The notes: a model not told the origin generated them from the sequence alone. Shown: positions 24,970 to 33,584, counted from the stretch's first letter. The stretch is DNA of 64,000 bases from Aldehydirespirator sp965221605 (GCA_965221605.1 CBDCSK010000014.1:248001-312000), one strand, 5' to 3'. Numbers and translations are program-made.

Positions 24970-25903
24970 TAGACGCCCGGGAAACGATGTGCTCGCAGAG
25001 GGCCCGGACCTCTCGCGGATCGTCGGTGTGCTGGGAGGGCTTGACGCAGAAGGTGGTGAAGCCGGCCTCGATCTGGTCGCCGAAGTCGGCCATGGCCCGG
25101 TCGATGTCGGCGGTGTCGCCGGAGCCCGAGAACACAGCCCGGGTGCCGCCCACCATCTCGATGCCGCCCGGGTCGCGGCCGGCCGCAGCCAGCCCGGCCC
25201 GCAGCGCGGCCAGGTCCTCCGCGCTGGCCGTGCCGAAGGGATGGAAGCCGTCGCCGTAGCGGACGAGCCGTCGCAGCAGCGCCGGATGCATCGACTGGCC
25301 GCCGAACCACATCCGGGGCCGGGCCGGCTCGGTCCGCCACGGCTTGGGAACGCAATAGACGTCCTCGAAGGCGAAGCGGGGCCCGGGATGCGAGGCCGGG
25401 GTGTGCTCCCACAGAGCCGCCATGGCCTCGAGCTGCTCGTCGAGGATGCGGCCCCGCTCAGCGAAGGGCACGCCGAGGGCGTCGTACTCCTCGCGGTGCC
25501 ACGACACCGTGGGCTGCACCACCAGCCGGCCCTCGCTGAGCCGGTCCAGGGTGGCCAGTTCCTTGGCCATCAGCACCGGATGGCGCAACGGCGCGATCAC
25601 CGCGCCCATCACCAGCCGCACCCGCCGGGTGACCGCGGCCACCGAGGCCAGCAGCACGTTGGAGCTGGGCCAGCAAGTGGCCGGGTCCTGGTTGCCGGGA
25701 GCGGCGTAGGCCCGGGGATTGACCGGCCTCCCGAGCGCACCCGCGGAGGGACCGAGGACGATGTGCTCGCTGGCCATCACCGCATCGAACCCGGCCGCCT
25801 CGGCGTCGACGGCCATTCGTACCAGCCCGACCAGGTCGCCGGGGTCGACCAGCGTGTGGTTCTCGGTGAGGATCAGCAGCAGCCGGGGCCGCCCCTCAGT
25901 CAT
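24953..25903 (-). CDS. LLM-class oxidoreductase with 3' end donated by the IS630 element
   Basis: A 316-residue luciferase-like oxidoreductase, paralogous to the one at 12146-13081 (shared LLLILTENHTLVDPGD, LSEGRLVVQPTVSWHREEYDALGVPFAERGR and FHPFG segments). The ATG at 25903 is chosen to match the paralogue; a TTG 15 codons upstream is also in frame. The last codons (AGT GCA TAC TCG CGT TAG) are the right terminal repeat of the insertion sequence, so the natural C-terminus was replaced by a few foreign residues. Because the paralogue ends at about the same point, the enzyme is probably still folded. Cofactor and substrate are unknown. Confidence 0.85.
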   Translation of the reverse strand: MTEGRPRLLLILTENHTLVDPGDLVGLVRMAVDAEAAGFDAVMASEHIVLGPSAGALGRPVNPRAYAAPGNQDPATCWPSSNVLLASVAAVTRRVRLVMGAVIAPLRHPVLMAKELATLDRLSEGRLVVQPTVSWHREEYDALGVPFAERGRILDEQLEAMAALWEHTPASHPGPRFAFEDVYCVPKPWRTEPARPRMWFGGQSMHPALLRRLVRYGDGFHPFGTASAEDLAALRAGLAAAGRDPGGIEMVGGTRAVFSGSGDTADIDRAMADFGDQIEAGFTTFCVKPSQHTDDPREVRALCEHIVSRASSAYSR

Positions 25904-25958
25904 GGCCACCGCCGCGATCGCAGGGAACCTCGAGCCATCGGCCAGCAAGGAGTAGTTT

Positions 25959-25974
25959 CTTGTACCGATACAAG
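25959..25974. promoter_or_regulatory. Palindromic operator, TetR-like
   Basis: CTTGTA-CCGA-TACAAG is a perfect inverted repeat with a four-base spacer, 56 bases upstream of the LLM start. A ribosome-binding site (AAGGAG) and an ATG follow immediately on the plus strand. The symmetry resembles TetR-type operators. Confidence 0.5.
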
Positions 25975-25983
25975 GAGCAGCTC

Positions 25984-26064
25984 ATGCCGACCAAGATAAG
26001 AGGCCGAGCGAGTTGCGCGCGATCCGGCCCATACGGGCGAGGCCGTGGCCCGAGCGGCCCGTGA
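25984..26064 (+). pseudogene. Possible remnant start of a lost regulator
   Basis: AAGGAG followed by ATG CCG ACC AAG ATA gives a well-placed start on the strand opposite the LLM gene, but after six codons the frame enters dispersed repeat copy C and ends at 26064. MPTKI is a common opening of TetR regulators, and a TetR-like operator lies just upstream. A regulator deleted at the repeat is a plausible reading, but only a few codons support it. Confidence 0.25.
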
Positions 26065-26093
26065 GCGAAGCGAACAAGAGCGGGAAGCACCCC
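26000..26093 (+). repeat. Dispersed ~95-bp repeat, copy C
   Basis: Same element as copies A and B. It lies in the gap between the divergent LLM gene and the betaine-type permease, and is the only copy not at the 3' end of an intact gene. Similarity to copy B continues for about 35 further bases. Confidence 0.8.
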
Positions 26094-26187
26094 GCTGCAA
26101 CGCGACGGGCTTGCACCTACCTGCGCACGTTCCAAGAGCTCGAGAGCATCACCACGACCGGACCGGCGAGAGCGTGAAGGGCCTGCT

Positions 26188-28173
26188 GTGAGGTCCGCCG
26201 TGGTGGCCACCGGTTTCTGGGACAACGCCACCCTCGACTCGTGGGAGATCCCGTTCGGCCTGTGGATCGAGGAGATCGTCTTCTGGCTGACGACCCACAC
26301 CAGAGGGCTCCTCGATGCCGTCGAGTGGCCGGTCGACAAGCTGCTCGAACTCATCATCGACGACCTACTGCAGGACTGGCTCCCATGGCCGGCTGTGCTG
26401 CTGCTGTTCTTCGCGTTGGGAATGATCACCAGGAACTTCCTGGTGGGCCTCGGCAGTGCGGGCGGCCTCCTCTGCTGCGGCCTGCTCGGGACCGCGTACT
26501 GGGACCTCACCATGGAAACGCTCGGCATGATCATCGTGGCCGTGCTCATCTGCACCGTGATCGGCATCCCGCTCGGAATCCTCGCCGCCCGCGTCGATTC
26601 GTTCTGGAGCCGCTTGCGTCCCGTGCTCGACGGCATGCAGGTGATCCACCCCTTCGTCTACCTCCTCCCCGTCATCTTCCTGTTCGGAGTCCGGCGGACT
26701 CCGGGCGTTCTGGCCACGCTGGTGTTCGCCCTTCCCCCGATCGTTCGCCTCACGAACCTGGGAATCCGTCAAGTGCCCGCTGATGTGGTCGAGGCAGCCA
26801 AGGCGTTCGGAGCGTCCGAGACCCGGGTGATGTTCGACGTCCAACTGCCGCTGGCCCGGCCCTCGGTCATGGCCGGGCTCAACCAGACCCTCCTGCTGTC
26901 CCTGTCGATGGTGGGGATCGTGGCCATCATCGCGGGCGGCGGACTCGGAAAGCCGATCCTCAACGCGCTCAACACGGCCGACATCCCGCTGGGTGCGTCC
27001 GCCGGTGCCGGCCTCTACTTCGTCGGCGTGCTCCTCGACCGGATCTCGCAGCCCGAGGACAGCGACAAGCGCCTCAATCTGCTGGCGCGGATGCGTGAGG
27101 CCTGGACGAGGCGCGCCGACCCCGCAGTCCCCGCCCCCGCCGGCGTCGATGCCCCGACCCCGGCAGGGGCCCGGCCACCGGCAGCGCCGGTGCCGCACTT
27201 GATCTGGTCGCACGTGATCGGGGCGCTGGCGGCCCTCGCCGGCGGACTGGTGGCTGCGTCGTCGACCCTTCTGGCCTGGGGCCGCGACGCCGGACTGATC
27301 TCCAGCTACGCCCGGTTCGGCGACATCGACCTCCCCGGAGCCCACAGCGGCCTCGACGCCGCCGGCGGCTCGTGGTTCGGGATCATGCTCGGACTCGTCG
27401 GTCTCGCCGTGGCCTTCGGCGGCGCCTCGGCCCTGCGGCGTCCCAGGAGCAGTGACCGGTTCATCGCCAGCCCCAGCGCGTTCCTCGCGGGCGGGCTCGT
27501 GCTGGCAGCGCTCGCGGGCACCTACCTGACCGTCTCGCCGCGGGGTGACAACTACAGCCACGGTCCCGGCCCGTGGCTGGCGATGACCGGCGCCGCCGTG
27601 GTCCTCGCCGGGGGCGTATGGGCGACCTTCGGGGCGAGGACCGGCCATGAGCCTGCCCGTGTGAAGGCGCGGGAGGTGGTCGCCACCCTCATGCTCGCCG
27701 CTTTCCTGGTGTTCGCCGGGGCGTCGGGGTCGTGGATCCTCGACCAGCGCAGCGACGCTGCCGAGCTCGCGGCCGAGTTGGCCGCCGAGTCCGAGGGCGC
27801 CGACCAGGGCGGCCTGGCGGCAGAGCTCCTGGCCGAGGCCCTGGCCGAGACACGCCGCGTGACCGTGCGCGGCCTGGCCGGCGACGGACCGGGAATCGGA
27901 TACTTCGTCCTGGCTCTCACCGTTGCCGGCACCGCAGCCGCGCTCGGCCGGCTGGTCCGCCATCGCCCTGCCCAGAATGTGCTGGGCTCGGTCGTGTTCG
28001 GGGTGGGATGCGCCATAGCCGCGGTCGGTCTGGCGTGGATCGCGACCTTCGTTCGCCTGGCGACACCGGCGCTCTCAGCCGGCGCCGGTGCCTTCATCGT
28101 GGTCACGGGCGGTCTGATCCTCGCCGCCCGGGGATGGCGCGCCAGCCGTCCTGGCCCTGATCCCAGCGCCTGA
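26188..28173 (+). CDS. Glycine betaine/proline-type ABC permease (ProW/OpuAB-like) with long membrane extension
   Basis: A 661-residue membrane protein. The first ~300 residues are a ProW-type permease, with the cytoplasmic EAA loop VVEAAKAFGASETRVMFDVQLPLARPSVMAGL near residue 200 and preceding hydrophobic helices. After a Pro/Ala-rich linker (residues ~315-340) comes a further ~320 residues with about six or seven hydrophobic segments and a charged Ala/Glu-rich helix, which ordinary ProW proteins lack. It starts with GTG. The binding-protein gene follows after 118 bases, but no ProV-type ATPase is in the window. Compatible-solute or quaternary-amine import is inferred from family. Confidence 0.85.
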   Translation: MRSAVVATGFWDNATLDSWEIPFGLWIEEIVFWLTTHTRGLLDAVEWPVDKLLELIIDDLLQDWLPWPAVLLLFFALGMITRNFLVGLGSAGGLLCCGLLGTAYWDLTMETLGMIIVAVLICTVIGIPLGILAARVDSFWSRLRPVLDGMQVIHPFVYLLPVIFLFGVRRTPGVLATLVFALPPIVRLTNLGIRQVPADVVEAAKAFGASETRVMFDVQLPLARPSVMAGLNQTLLLSLSMVGIVAIIAGGGLGKPILNALNTADIPLGASAGAGLYFVGVLLDRISQPEDSDKRLNLLARMREAWTRRADPAVPAPAGVDAPTPAGARPPAAPVPHLIWSHVIGALAALAGGLVAASSTLLAWGRDAGLISSYARFGDIDLPGAHSGLDAAGGSWFGIMLGLVGLAVAFGGASALRRPRSSDRFIASPSAFLAGGLVLAALAGTYLTVSPRGDNYSHGPGPWLAMTGAAVVLAGGVWATFGARTGHEPARVKAREVVATLMLAAFLVFAGASGSWILDQRSDAAELAAELAAESEGADQGGLAAELLAEALAETRRVTVRGLAGDGPGIGYFVLALTVAGTAAALGRLVRHRPAQNVLGSVVFGVGCAIAAVGLAWIATFVRLATPALSAGAGAFIVVTGGLILAARGWRASRPGPDPSA

Positions 28174-28291
28174 GAGGGTACGCGGGCAGGTGCGAGCCCG
28201 CCGCGTGGCACCGCGCGGCTACTATCGCATCCTGACGCCCGGCCCGAGTTCGTGAGGCCGGGCGACCGAGCACAGCGGGAGGAGGCCGCCC

Positions 28292-29413
28292 ATGCTGTTC
28301 CCCCACAGGCGAATCCTGTTCGCAGCAATCGTCTCGTTGACGCTGGCGGCAGTCGCTTGCGGCAGTGACAACGGACCCGCGACGGACGCTGAGAGCCCCC
28401 CGGCCACCGCCGGGTCCGAGACGGCAGAGCCTGCGGAGGCCCAGCCGCAGGCGGCGCTGCCGGGCGAGGGCGTGACCGTCACCATGGCCCGGGGAAACTG
28501 GATCGAGACGAACTTCCAGAACTTCGTGGTCCAGCTGCTGCTGGAGGAACTCGGCTACGAAGTCGCCGATCCCGAGGAGATCGCGCCGGCCACGTTCTAC
28601 CCGGCGGCGGCTCAGGGCGACTACGACCTGTGGGCATCGGCGTGGCCGTTCAATCACACTCCGTTCCTGGAGAGCGAGAGCCCCGACGGCGGAACGCTCG
28701 GCGACAGGGTCCAGTACATCGGCACGATGATGTCCTCAGGGGCCCTGCAGGGCCTCCTCGTCGACATTCCCAGCGTCGAGCAGTTCGGATTCAAGACCCT
28801 CGGAGAGCTGCTCGACAATCCGGATGCCGTGGCCCACTTCGACACCGACGGCAACGGCAAGGCCGACATCAACGGCTGCGACGACGGCTGGGGCTGCCAG
28901 AAGGTCATCGACAACACGCTCGCCAAGAACGGCTGGGACGACCGCGCCAGCCAGGTGTCGGCCACGTTCCCGGCACTGTTCGCCGAGTCTCAGGCGAGCT
29001 TCGCAGCCGGCGGCCCCGTCCTGCAGTACGTCTGGACGCCGACCGCCTTCGTAGGAAAGCTCGTCCCTGGGAGGGACGTGCTGTGGCTCGCCGTCGACCC
29101 GGAGCAGACCCTCGAAGGCCAGGACGGCGTGTCCGACGTCGGCGATGCCTGCACCCGCGATCCCTGCACGACGATGTTCACACCCTCCGACATCGTCGTC
29201 GCGGCCAGCAAGGACTTCCTGGCCGCGAACCCGGCGGCCGCGTCGCTGCTAGAGGATTTCAAACTGGACACGCTGGCGGTGGCCGTTCAGGCGGTCGCGA
29301 TCGACGCAGGCGCCAACACCGACGCCGAGATCAAGGCGGCGGCCGCCGAATGGATCGCCGACAACCGCGACCGGATCGACCCGTGGATCGACGCCGCTCT
29401 GGCGGCGGGCTGA
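28292..29413 (+). CDS. proX: Glycine betaine-type ABC substrate-binding lipoprotein (ProX-like)
   Basis: A 373-residue ProX/OpuAC-type binding protein. The signal peptide ends in the lipobox LTLAAVAC (Cys23), followed by an acidic Pro/Ala linker. The mature domain shows TVTMARGNWIETNFQNFVVQLLLEELGYEV, the aromatic ligand-box stretch DLWASAWPFNHTPF, and the DTDGNGKADINGCDDGWGCQ loop known from ProX proteins. It is the partner of the extended permease just upstream. The ligand is probably glycine betaine or a related quaternary amine; the homocysteine methyltransferase at 38.3 kb may use a related methyl donor, though that link is only suggestive. Confidence 0.88.
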   Translation: MLFPHRRILFAAIVSLTLAAVACGSDNGPATDAESPPATAGSETAEPAEAQPQAALPGEGVTVTMARGNWIETNFQNFVVQLLLEELGYEVADPEEIAPATFYPAAAQGDYDLWASAWPFNHTPFLESESPDGGTLGDRVQYIGTMMSSGALQGLLVDIPSVEQFGFKTLGELLDNPDAVAHFDTDGNGKADINGCDDGWGCQKVIDNTLAKNGWDDRASQVSATFPALFAESQASFAAGGPVLQYVWTPTAFVGKLVPGRDVLWLAVDPEQTLEGQDGVSDVGDACTRDPCTTMFTPSDIVVAASKDFLAANPAAASLLEDFKLDTLAVAVQAVAIDAGANTDAEIKAAAAEWIADNRDRIDPWIDAALAAG

Positions 29414-29459
29414 GCCCGTCGGGACGGCCGGGCATCAGGGTGGTGGCGCACGCCCCCGC

Positions 29460-30818
29460 TCAGTGGTAGGGCAGGTACTGCTTCAACTCCCATCCGGTGA
29501 GGGGCTCGTCGCCACCGATGGCATCCCAGTCTTCGACGGCTTCGTCGCCCACACCGGCGGTGTAGCGGTCCCACTCGGCCCGCTTGTTGAACACGAAGTT
29601 GGCGCACAGCTCCGAGCCGACCGCCTCGCACAGGGCTTCGTCGGCCTCCATGTCGTCGAGGGCTGCGCTCAGGCTGTGGGCGCAGTGGACGTCGGTGTTG
29701 ACCTCGTCGAAGCCGTCGCTGGTCATCGGTCCGGGGCAGTCCAGCCCGCCGACGACGCCTAGGCGGGCGGCCTGCAGCACGGTGGCCACCAGGGTGTGGA
29801 CGTTGGCGGCGCCGTCGCCGACGCGGCTCTCGATGCGCATTTGAGAACCGGCGCCCCGGGGCACGCGGTTGCCGGCGCAACGGTGCTCGACGCCCCAGTT
29901 GGCCCAGTATCCGTTGAGCTCGCCGGGGCGCAGGCGCCGGTAGGCGTTGACGGTGGGCGCGGCCAGCGCGGTCATCCCCTGGTGATGATGGACGAGGCCC
30001 GCCATGCAGCTGCGGGCCAGATCGGACATGCCGTGAGCGCCTTCAGAATCCGACATGGCGTTGTCGCCCTGAGCATCGGCCAGCGAGAAGTTCACGTGGA
30101 CGCCGGTGCCTGAGATGCCCGGGAACGGCTTGCCCAGGAAGGTCAGGTCAAGGCCCAGGGGCTGCCCTGCGGTATCGGTGGCGGTCAGCACCGTCTCGCG
30201 GGCCAGCAGCCGGAACAGGAAGGCGTCGTCGACAGCCTGCATGGCGTCGCCGTACTCGAGGGTCAGTTCGAACTGGCCCTCGTCGTACTCGGCGTTGACC
30301 GATTCCATGGCAATGCCGGACGTCGCCGCCCGGCGCACCAACTTGGTGATCACACCAGTGGGATCGGACCCGACGCCGGTCCCGTAAACCATGGACCGCG
30401 GCGTCTCGTAGGGCCGGGGGTTCTCCAAGCCGCCGCTGAACACGTAGGCCTCGAACTCGATGCCGACCTTGGGGGTGTAGCCGAGGGCCTCCCAGTCGGC
30501 CACCGCCCGGCGCAGCGCCTCGCGGGGCGACTCCGGCAAGGCCTCGCCGTGCATCGACAGGTCGCCGATGACGACCCCGGTGGCGTCGTCGTCCCAGCCT
30601 TGGCGGATGTCGGCGGTGTCGAAGCTGATCTGGGTGTCGGGCAGGCCGTCGAGCAGGTACGCGCCCGGTGCGGGCGCCATGCTGCGGTCATAGCCGAGCC
30701 CGAACACAGACACGCAGTGGCTGGTGCCCTTGTGGGCCAGCCGGGCCGGCAGGTACTTGCCTCGGGCCAGGCCGAGGTGGTCGGGCCAGAGCGCCCTGAT
30801 GCGGTCCCAGTCGGTCAT
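29460..30818 (-). CDS. Glutamine synthetase-family protein (gamma-glutamyl-amide ligase-like)
   Basis: A 452-residue type I glutamine synthetase-fold enzyme. Recognisable parts are YTPKVGIEFEAYVFSGG, GISGTGVHVNFSLADAQGDN, ALAAPTVNAYRRLRPGE and the ATP/ammonia-site stretch GSQMRIESRVGDGAANVH. The frame is open upstream, but the ATG at 30818 has a good site and a family-like start. Divergent residues around the substrate site, and its setting beside catabolic genes and a PuuD-like hydrolase, suggest ligation of glutamate to an amine rather than ammonia assimilation. It follows the acyl-CoA dehydrogenase after 67 bases. The substrate is inference. Confidence 0.88.
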   Translation of the reverse strand: MTDWDRIRALWPDHLGLARGKYLPARLAHKGTSHCVSVFGLGYDRSMAPAPGAYLLDGLPDTQISFDTADIRQGWDDDATGVVIGDLSMHGEALPESPREALRRAVADWEALGYTPKVGIEFEAYVFSGGLENPRPYETPRSMVYGTGVGSDPTGVITKLVRRAATSGIAMESVNAEYDEGQFELTLEYGDAMQAVDDAFLFRLLARETVLTATDTAGQPLGLDLTFLGKPFPGISGTGVHVNFSLADAQGDNAMSDSEGAHGMSDLARSCMAGLVHHHQGMTALAAPTVNAYRRLRPGELNGYWANWGVEHRCAGNRVPRGAGSQMRIESRVGDGAANVHTLVATVLQAARLGVVGGLDCPGPMTSDGFDEVNTDVHCAHSLSAALDDMEADEALCEAVGSELCANFVFNKRAEWDRYTAGVGDEAVEDWDAIGGDEPLTGWELKQYLPYH

Positions 30819-30885
30819 GGAGGCTCTCCCGGTTGCAGGACTGTGAACGTTCGGCCCCAAACGGTAGTCCGCGCCGGGCCGGTGG

Positions 30886-32091
30886 TCACACCGGCGCCTC
30901 GTCCTGTTCGGGGTAGAGGCCGGCGCGGCCCAGACGATCGAGGCACACCTCGACGCTCCAGGGGAGCATGGCGGCCCCGCAGCGGGCGTCGCGGTAGGCC
31001 TGCTCCAGATAGGACGGTCGCAGCATGCTGCGGCCACCGCACACCTGGAGGGCATCCGACGCCATCGCGGGCGCGCCCTCCATGACGGTGACCACCGAGG
31101 ACCAGGCCCGCCGCACCTGCTCGGCGCTGGGGTCGATGCCGCACTCGGCCAGCACCCGGTAGGTGAGCGACTGGGCCCGGTCGTAGGTCAGGTTCATCTG
31201 GGCCCAGCCCTGCTGCTTGATGGGATGGTCCCGGCGGGCCGGTCCCCCGCCGCCGTCGCCCCGCAGGTAGGCGCCGGTGGCGTCGAGGATCCCCCGCATG
31301 AGCCCCAGGTAGGCGAACGACAGCGTCATGTAGAAGTAGGGCCAGCGGGTGGCGGCCTGATCGAAGGCGCCCGGCGGGAGCCACTCGTTGCCGGCCGGCA
31401 CCAGGGCTCCGTCCATCACCAGGGTCCGGGAGTCAGTGCCCCGCATCCCGAGGGGATCCCAGTCCCCTTCGATGGCCGCGCCGTCGGCGTCGGCGGGCAC
31501 CCCCATGAAGCGGATCCGGTCGTCGCCCGGTACCAGGCAGACGACGTTGTGGATGTCGGCCGCGCCCGACAGCGAGGCGAAGATCTTGCGACCCGACACC
31601 CGGTAGCCGCCGCCTCCATCGACGGGCACGGCCCGGGTGGAGTAGCCCGCGGTGGCCCCTGCAGCCGCTCCCTCCGAGAAGGGCTGGCTGTGGATCTTGC
31701 CGTCCTCGACGATGCCGCGCCGCAGCGCCGACCGGCGCTCGGCCAATAGCGACCGCTCGGCCGCGGTGAGGTCCAGGTCGTCGGCGATCTGGCCCACCAG
31801 GATGGTGGTGGCCGTGTGCATGTTGAAGGTGAGCGCGGTGGTGGCGCAGTGCCGTCCCAGCTCCTCGGCCACCAGCGCGTAGCCCACGAAGTCCCCACCG
31901 AGGCCGCCGTCGGAGGTGGGGATGCACAGCCCGAGCAGCCCTGCGTCCCGCAGGTCGGCCCAGTTCTGGGTGGGGAACGCGGCGTCGCGGTCGTAAATGT
32001 CGGCGCGCTCGGCGAAGAGCGGTCCCAGAGCGGCCATGCGCTCCACCAACTCGGCCCTCTCGGCGGTGAGGATCCCGTCGGTCGCTACCAC
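30886..32091 (-). CDS. Acyl-CoA dehydrogenase-family flavoprotein
   Basis: A 401-residue acyl-CoA dehydrogenase-fold protein. It has the N-terminal helical domain (FPTQNWADLRDAGLLGLCIPTSDGGLGGD), the middle beta domain with YRVSGRKIFASLSGAADIH and MRGTDSRTLVMD, and the C-terminal helices with LQVCGGRSMLRPSYLEQAYRDARCGAAM. GTG at 32091 overlaps the VapC stop; later starts are possible. The usual catalytic Glu region is replaced by a sequence I cannot align by eye, so it may be a monooxygenase-like member (DszC type) rather than a true dehydrogenase. It probably shares a transcript with the synthetase-like gene. Confidence 0.85.
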   Translation of the reverse strand: MVATDGILTAERAELVERMAALGPLFAERADIYDRDAAFPTQNWADLRDAGLLGLCIPTSDGGLGGDFVGYALVAEELGRHCATTALTFNMHTATTILVGQIADDLDLTAAERSLLAERRSALRRGIVEDGKIHSQPFSEGAAAGATAGYSTRAVPVDGGGGYRVSGRKIFASLSGAADIHNVVCLVPGDDRIRFMGVPADADGAAIEGDWDPLGMRGTDSRTLVMDGALVPAGNEWLPPGAFDQAATRWPYFYMTLSFAYLGLMRGILDATGAYLRGDGGGGPARRDHPIKQQGWAQMNLTYDRAQSLTYRVLAECGIDPSAEQVRRAWSSVVTVMEGAPAMASDALQVCGGRSMLRPSYLEQAYRDARCGAAMLPWSVEVCLDRLGRAGLYPEQDEAPV

Positions 32092-32498
32092 GGAAGACCG
32101 AACCCCCGCTGCTCGAAGTCGGAGTCGAACGCCAATGCATAGCGGATGTCCTTCGCCCTCATGAGCTCGAACGACGTCCAGTCGACCAACGAGACACCGC
32201 GATGACCGGATGCGAGCATCGCGGTCACGGCATGGCTGTGGAGTTCTTCGTCCACCCACTCCACGGTGAGCGCGCCGAGCAGCCCGTGGTGCAGTTCCTT
32301 GACCGCGTCCATGCCGAAGCGCCTCTGAACGAGCGCACTGGCCTCCACCACAACGCCGTAATGGGTCACGCCCCAGTACTCATCGGAACTGGCGCCTTCA
32401 AGGAGCCGGGACCATGCCGCTCGGGCTTCGGCGTGTCTGTTGTCGCCGCTGTCGAGGCCGGCGACGAGCGCTGAGGTGTCGACAAATATCGTCGTCAC
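32085..32498 (-). CDS. vapC: PIN-domain ribonuclease toxin
   Basis: A 137-residue VapC-type toxin. Conserved acids of the PIN active site are visible: Asp7 in IFVDTSALVAG, a Glu in VVVEASALVQ, Asp near residue 104 in GVSLVDWTSFELM, and Asp in YALAFDSDFEQRGF. Such proteins cut RNA in a metal-dependent way and are held in check by a paired antitoxin. It overlaps the upstream antitoxin gene by four bases and its own stop overlaps the start of the acyl-CoA dehydrogenase gene, so the pair is embedded in a metabolic transcript. Confidence 0.92.
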   Translation of the reverse strand: MTTIFVDTSALVAGLDSGDNRHAEARAAWSRLLEGASSDEYWGVTHYGVVVEASALVQRRFGMDAVKELHHGLLGALTVEWVDEELHSHAVTAMLASGHRGVSLVDWTSFELMRAKDIRYALAFDSDFEQRGFGLPW

Positions 32499-32734
32499 GC
32501 GGAGAAGGCATCCACAAGATGGGCGTCGTGGTCTTCGGCGAGGTTGCGGCAGCCCGACCGGTAGGCACCAAGAGCTGAGCGCGCCTGCTCGACGCGCGCG
32601 GCCAGCGACCTGCGGGCGAGGTACTCGTCCAGTGCATCCCGCACCAACGCCGCCTGAGAGACGCCCCTGTCGCTCGCCTCCGCCCGTAGACGTTCAGCCT
32701 GCTCGCTGGTTAGGGAGATCTGCGTTCTGACCAT
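32495..32734 (-). CDS. vapB: Ribbon-helix-helix antitoxin
   Basis: A 79-residue antitoxin. The N-terminal strand-helix-helix (RTQISLTSEQAERLRAEASDRG, then SQAALVRDALDEYLARR) is a ribbon-helix-helix DNA-binding fold, and the C-terminal tail should wrap the toxin. Its stop overlaps the vapC start in an ATGA. Its 5' end lies inside the 3' end of the alpha/beta hydrolase gene in another frame, by 41 bases, so its promoter must be within that gene if it has its own. Confidence 0.9.
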   Translation of the reverse strand: MVRTQISLTSEQAERLRAEASDRGVSQAALVRDALDEYLARRSLAARVEQARSALGAYRSGCRNLAEDHDAHLVDAFSA

Positions 32735-33584
32735 CCGGTGATGATATCACTATGTGCCCATATGATGTAAACGAGTCGTTCGTCAGGAACGACCGCACAA
32801 GACGGTTCGCAAGCGCGGGTGCTTCCGAGACCGCCAGATGGCCCACGCCGTCGAGCACGACCAGTTCGGCGTCGGGCAGGCCCCCGGCGAGCGTGCGGGC
32901 GTAACTGGGCGGGGTCTCGGTGTCGAGCTCGCCCGCGATCACGAGCGCGGGGGCTCCGATCTCGCAGAGACGGTCGAGCAGGTTGTGCGTCGGCAGGCAG
33001 GCGACCGCGGCCCGCAGGCCCGCTTCAGGGATGCGAGCGAAGCCGGCCACCCGCATGGCCAGCGCATCGTCGGTGAGCGAGGGGCCCGCAATGGAGGTCA
33101 GCACTTGCGCGGCTATGTCGGCGGGAGTGAGTCCGGCGTCCAAGGGTGCCAGCCGGTCCGACCGCCAGGCATCGGGATCGGTGCCGTCGAGGCCGAACGC
33201 CGGGCTGGTGTTGGCCAGCACCAGCCGACCGACTCGATTGGGATGGCGCAGGGCGGTGTGCAGGGCGTGCATCCCGCCGAAGGACTCGCCCACCAGGTGG
33301 GCCCGCCGAACCCTGGCCACATCGAGCAGCCGGATCACCGCATCGGCGATGGCGGTTAACGTCAGCGGCTCCACCGGGGCGGATGCGCCGTAGCCGGGCA
33401 TGTCCCATGCGATGCACCGGAACTCGCCGCCCAGACCGTTCAGTTGCGGCTCCCACGATGTCCGGCTGCCGCCCAGTCCGTGCAGGAACACCACCGGGTC
33501 ACCGCGACCGTGTTCCCGCCACGCCAGCGGCCCGTCCACATCGGTAGCACCGGGTGCGACTCGGAGGGCGAATGGAGCGGGCAC
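32694..33584 (-). CDS. Alpha/beta hydrolase (3-oxoadipate enol-lactonase-like)
   Basis: A 296-residue alpha/beta hydrolase. The catalytic triad is visible as Ser in HLVGESFGGMHAL, Asp in VIAGELDTETPP and His in GVGHLAVSEAP; the oxyanion region is VVFLHGLGGSRTSWE. The last ~25 residues (after FLTNDSF) do not look like the family and overlap the vapB start. The ATG at 33584 is only 23 bases from the start of the divergent gamma-glutamyl hydrolase gene. Substrate unknown; ester or enol-lactone hydrolysis is the family norm. Confidence 0.9.
   Translation of the reverse strand: MPAPFALRVAPGATDVDGPLAWREHGRGDPVVFLHGLGGSRTSWEPQLNGLGGEFRCIAWDMPGYGASAPVEPLTLTAIADAVIRLLDVARVRRAHLVGESFGGMHALHTALRHPNRVGRLVLANTSPAFGLDGTDPDAWRSDRLAPLDAGLTPADIAAQVLTSIAGPSLTDDALAMRVAGFARIPEAGLRAAVACLPTHNLLDRLCEIGAPALVIAGELDTETPPSYARTLAGGLPDAELVVLDGVGHLAVSEAPALANRLVRSFLTNDSFTSYGHIVISSPDGQNADLPNQRAG

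Noticed and set aside
26332..26337. Avoidance of GTCGAC as support for a XamI-type specificity
   Set aside because: GTCGAC sites are present in the window, for example here, and I cannot count them against expectation; methylation would protect them anyway, so the test is uninformative by eye.
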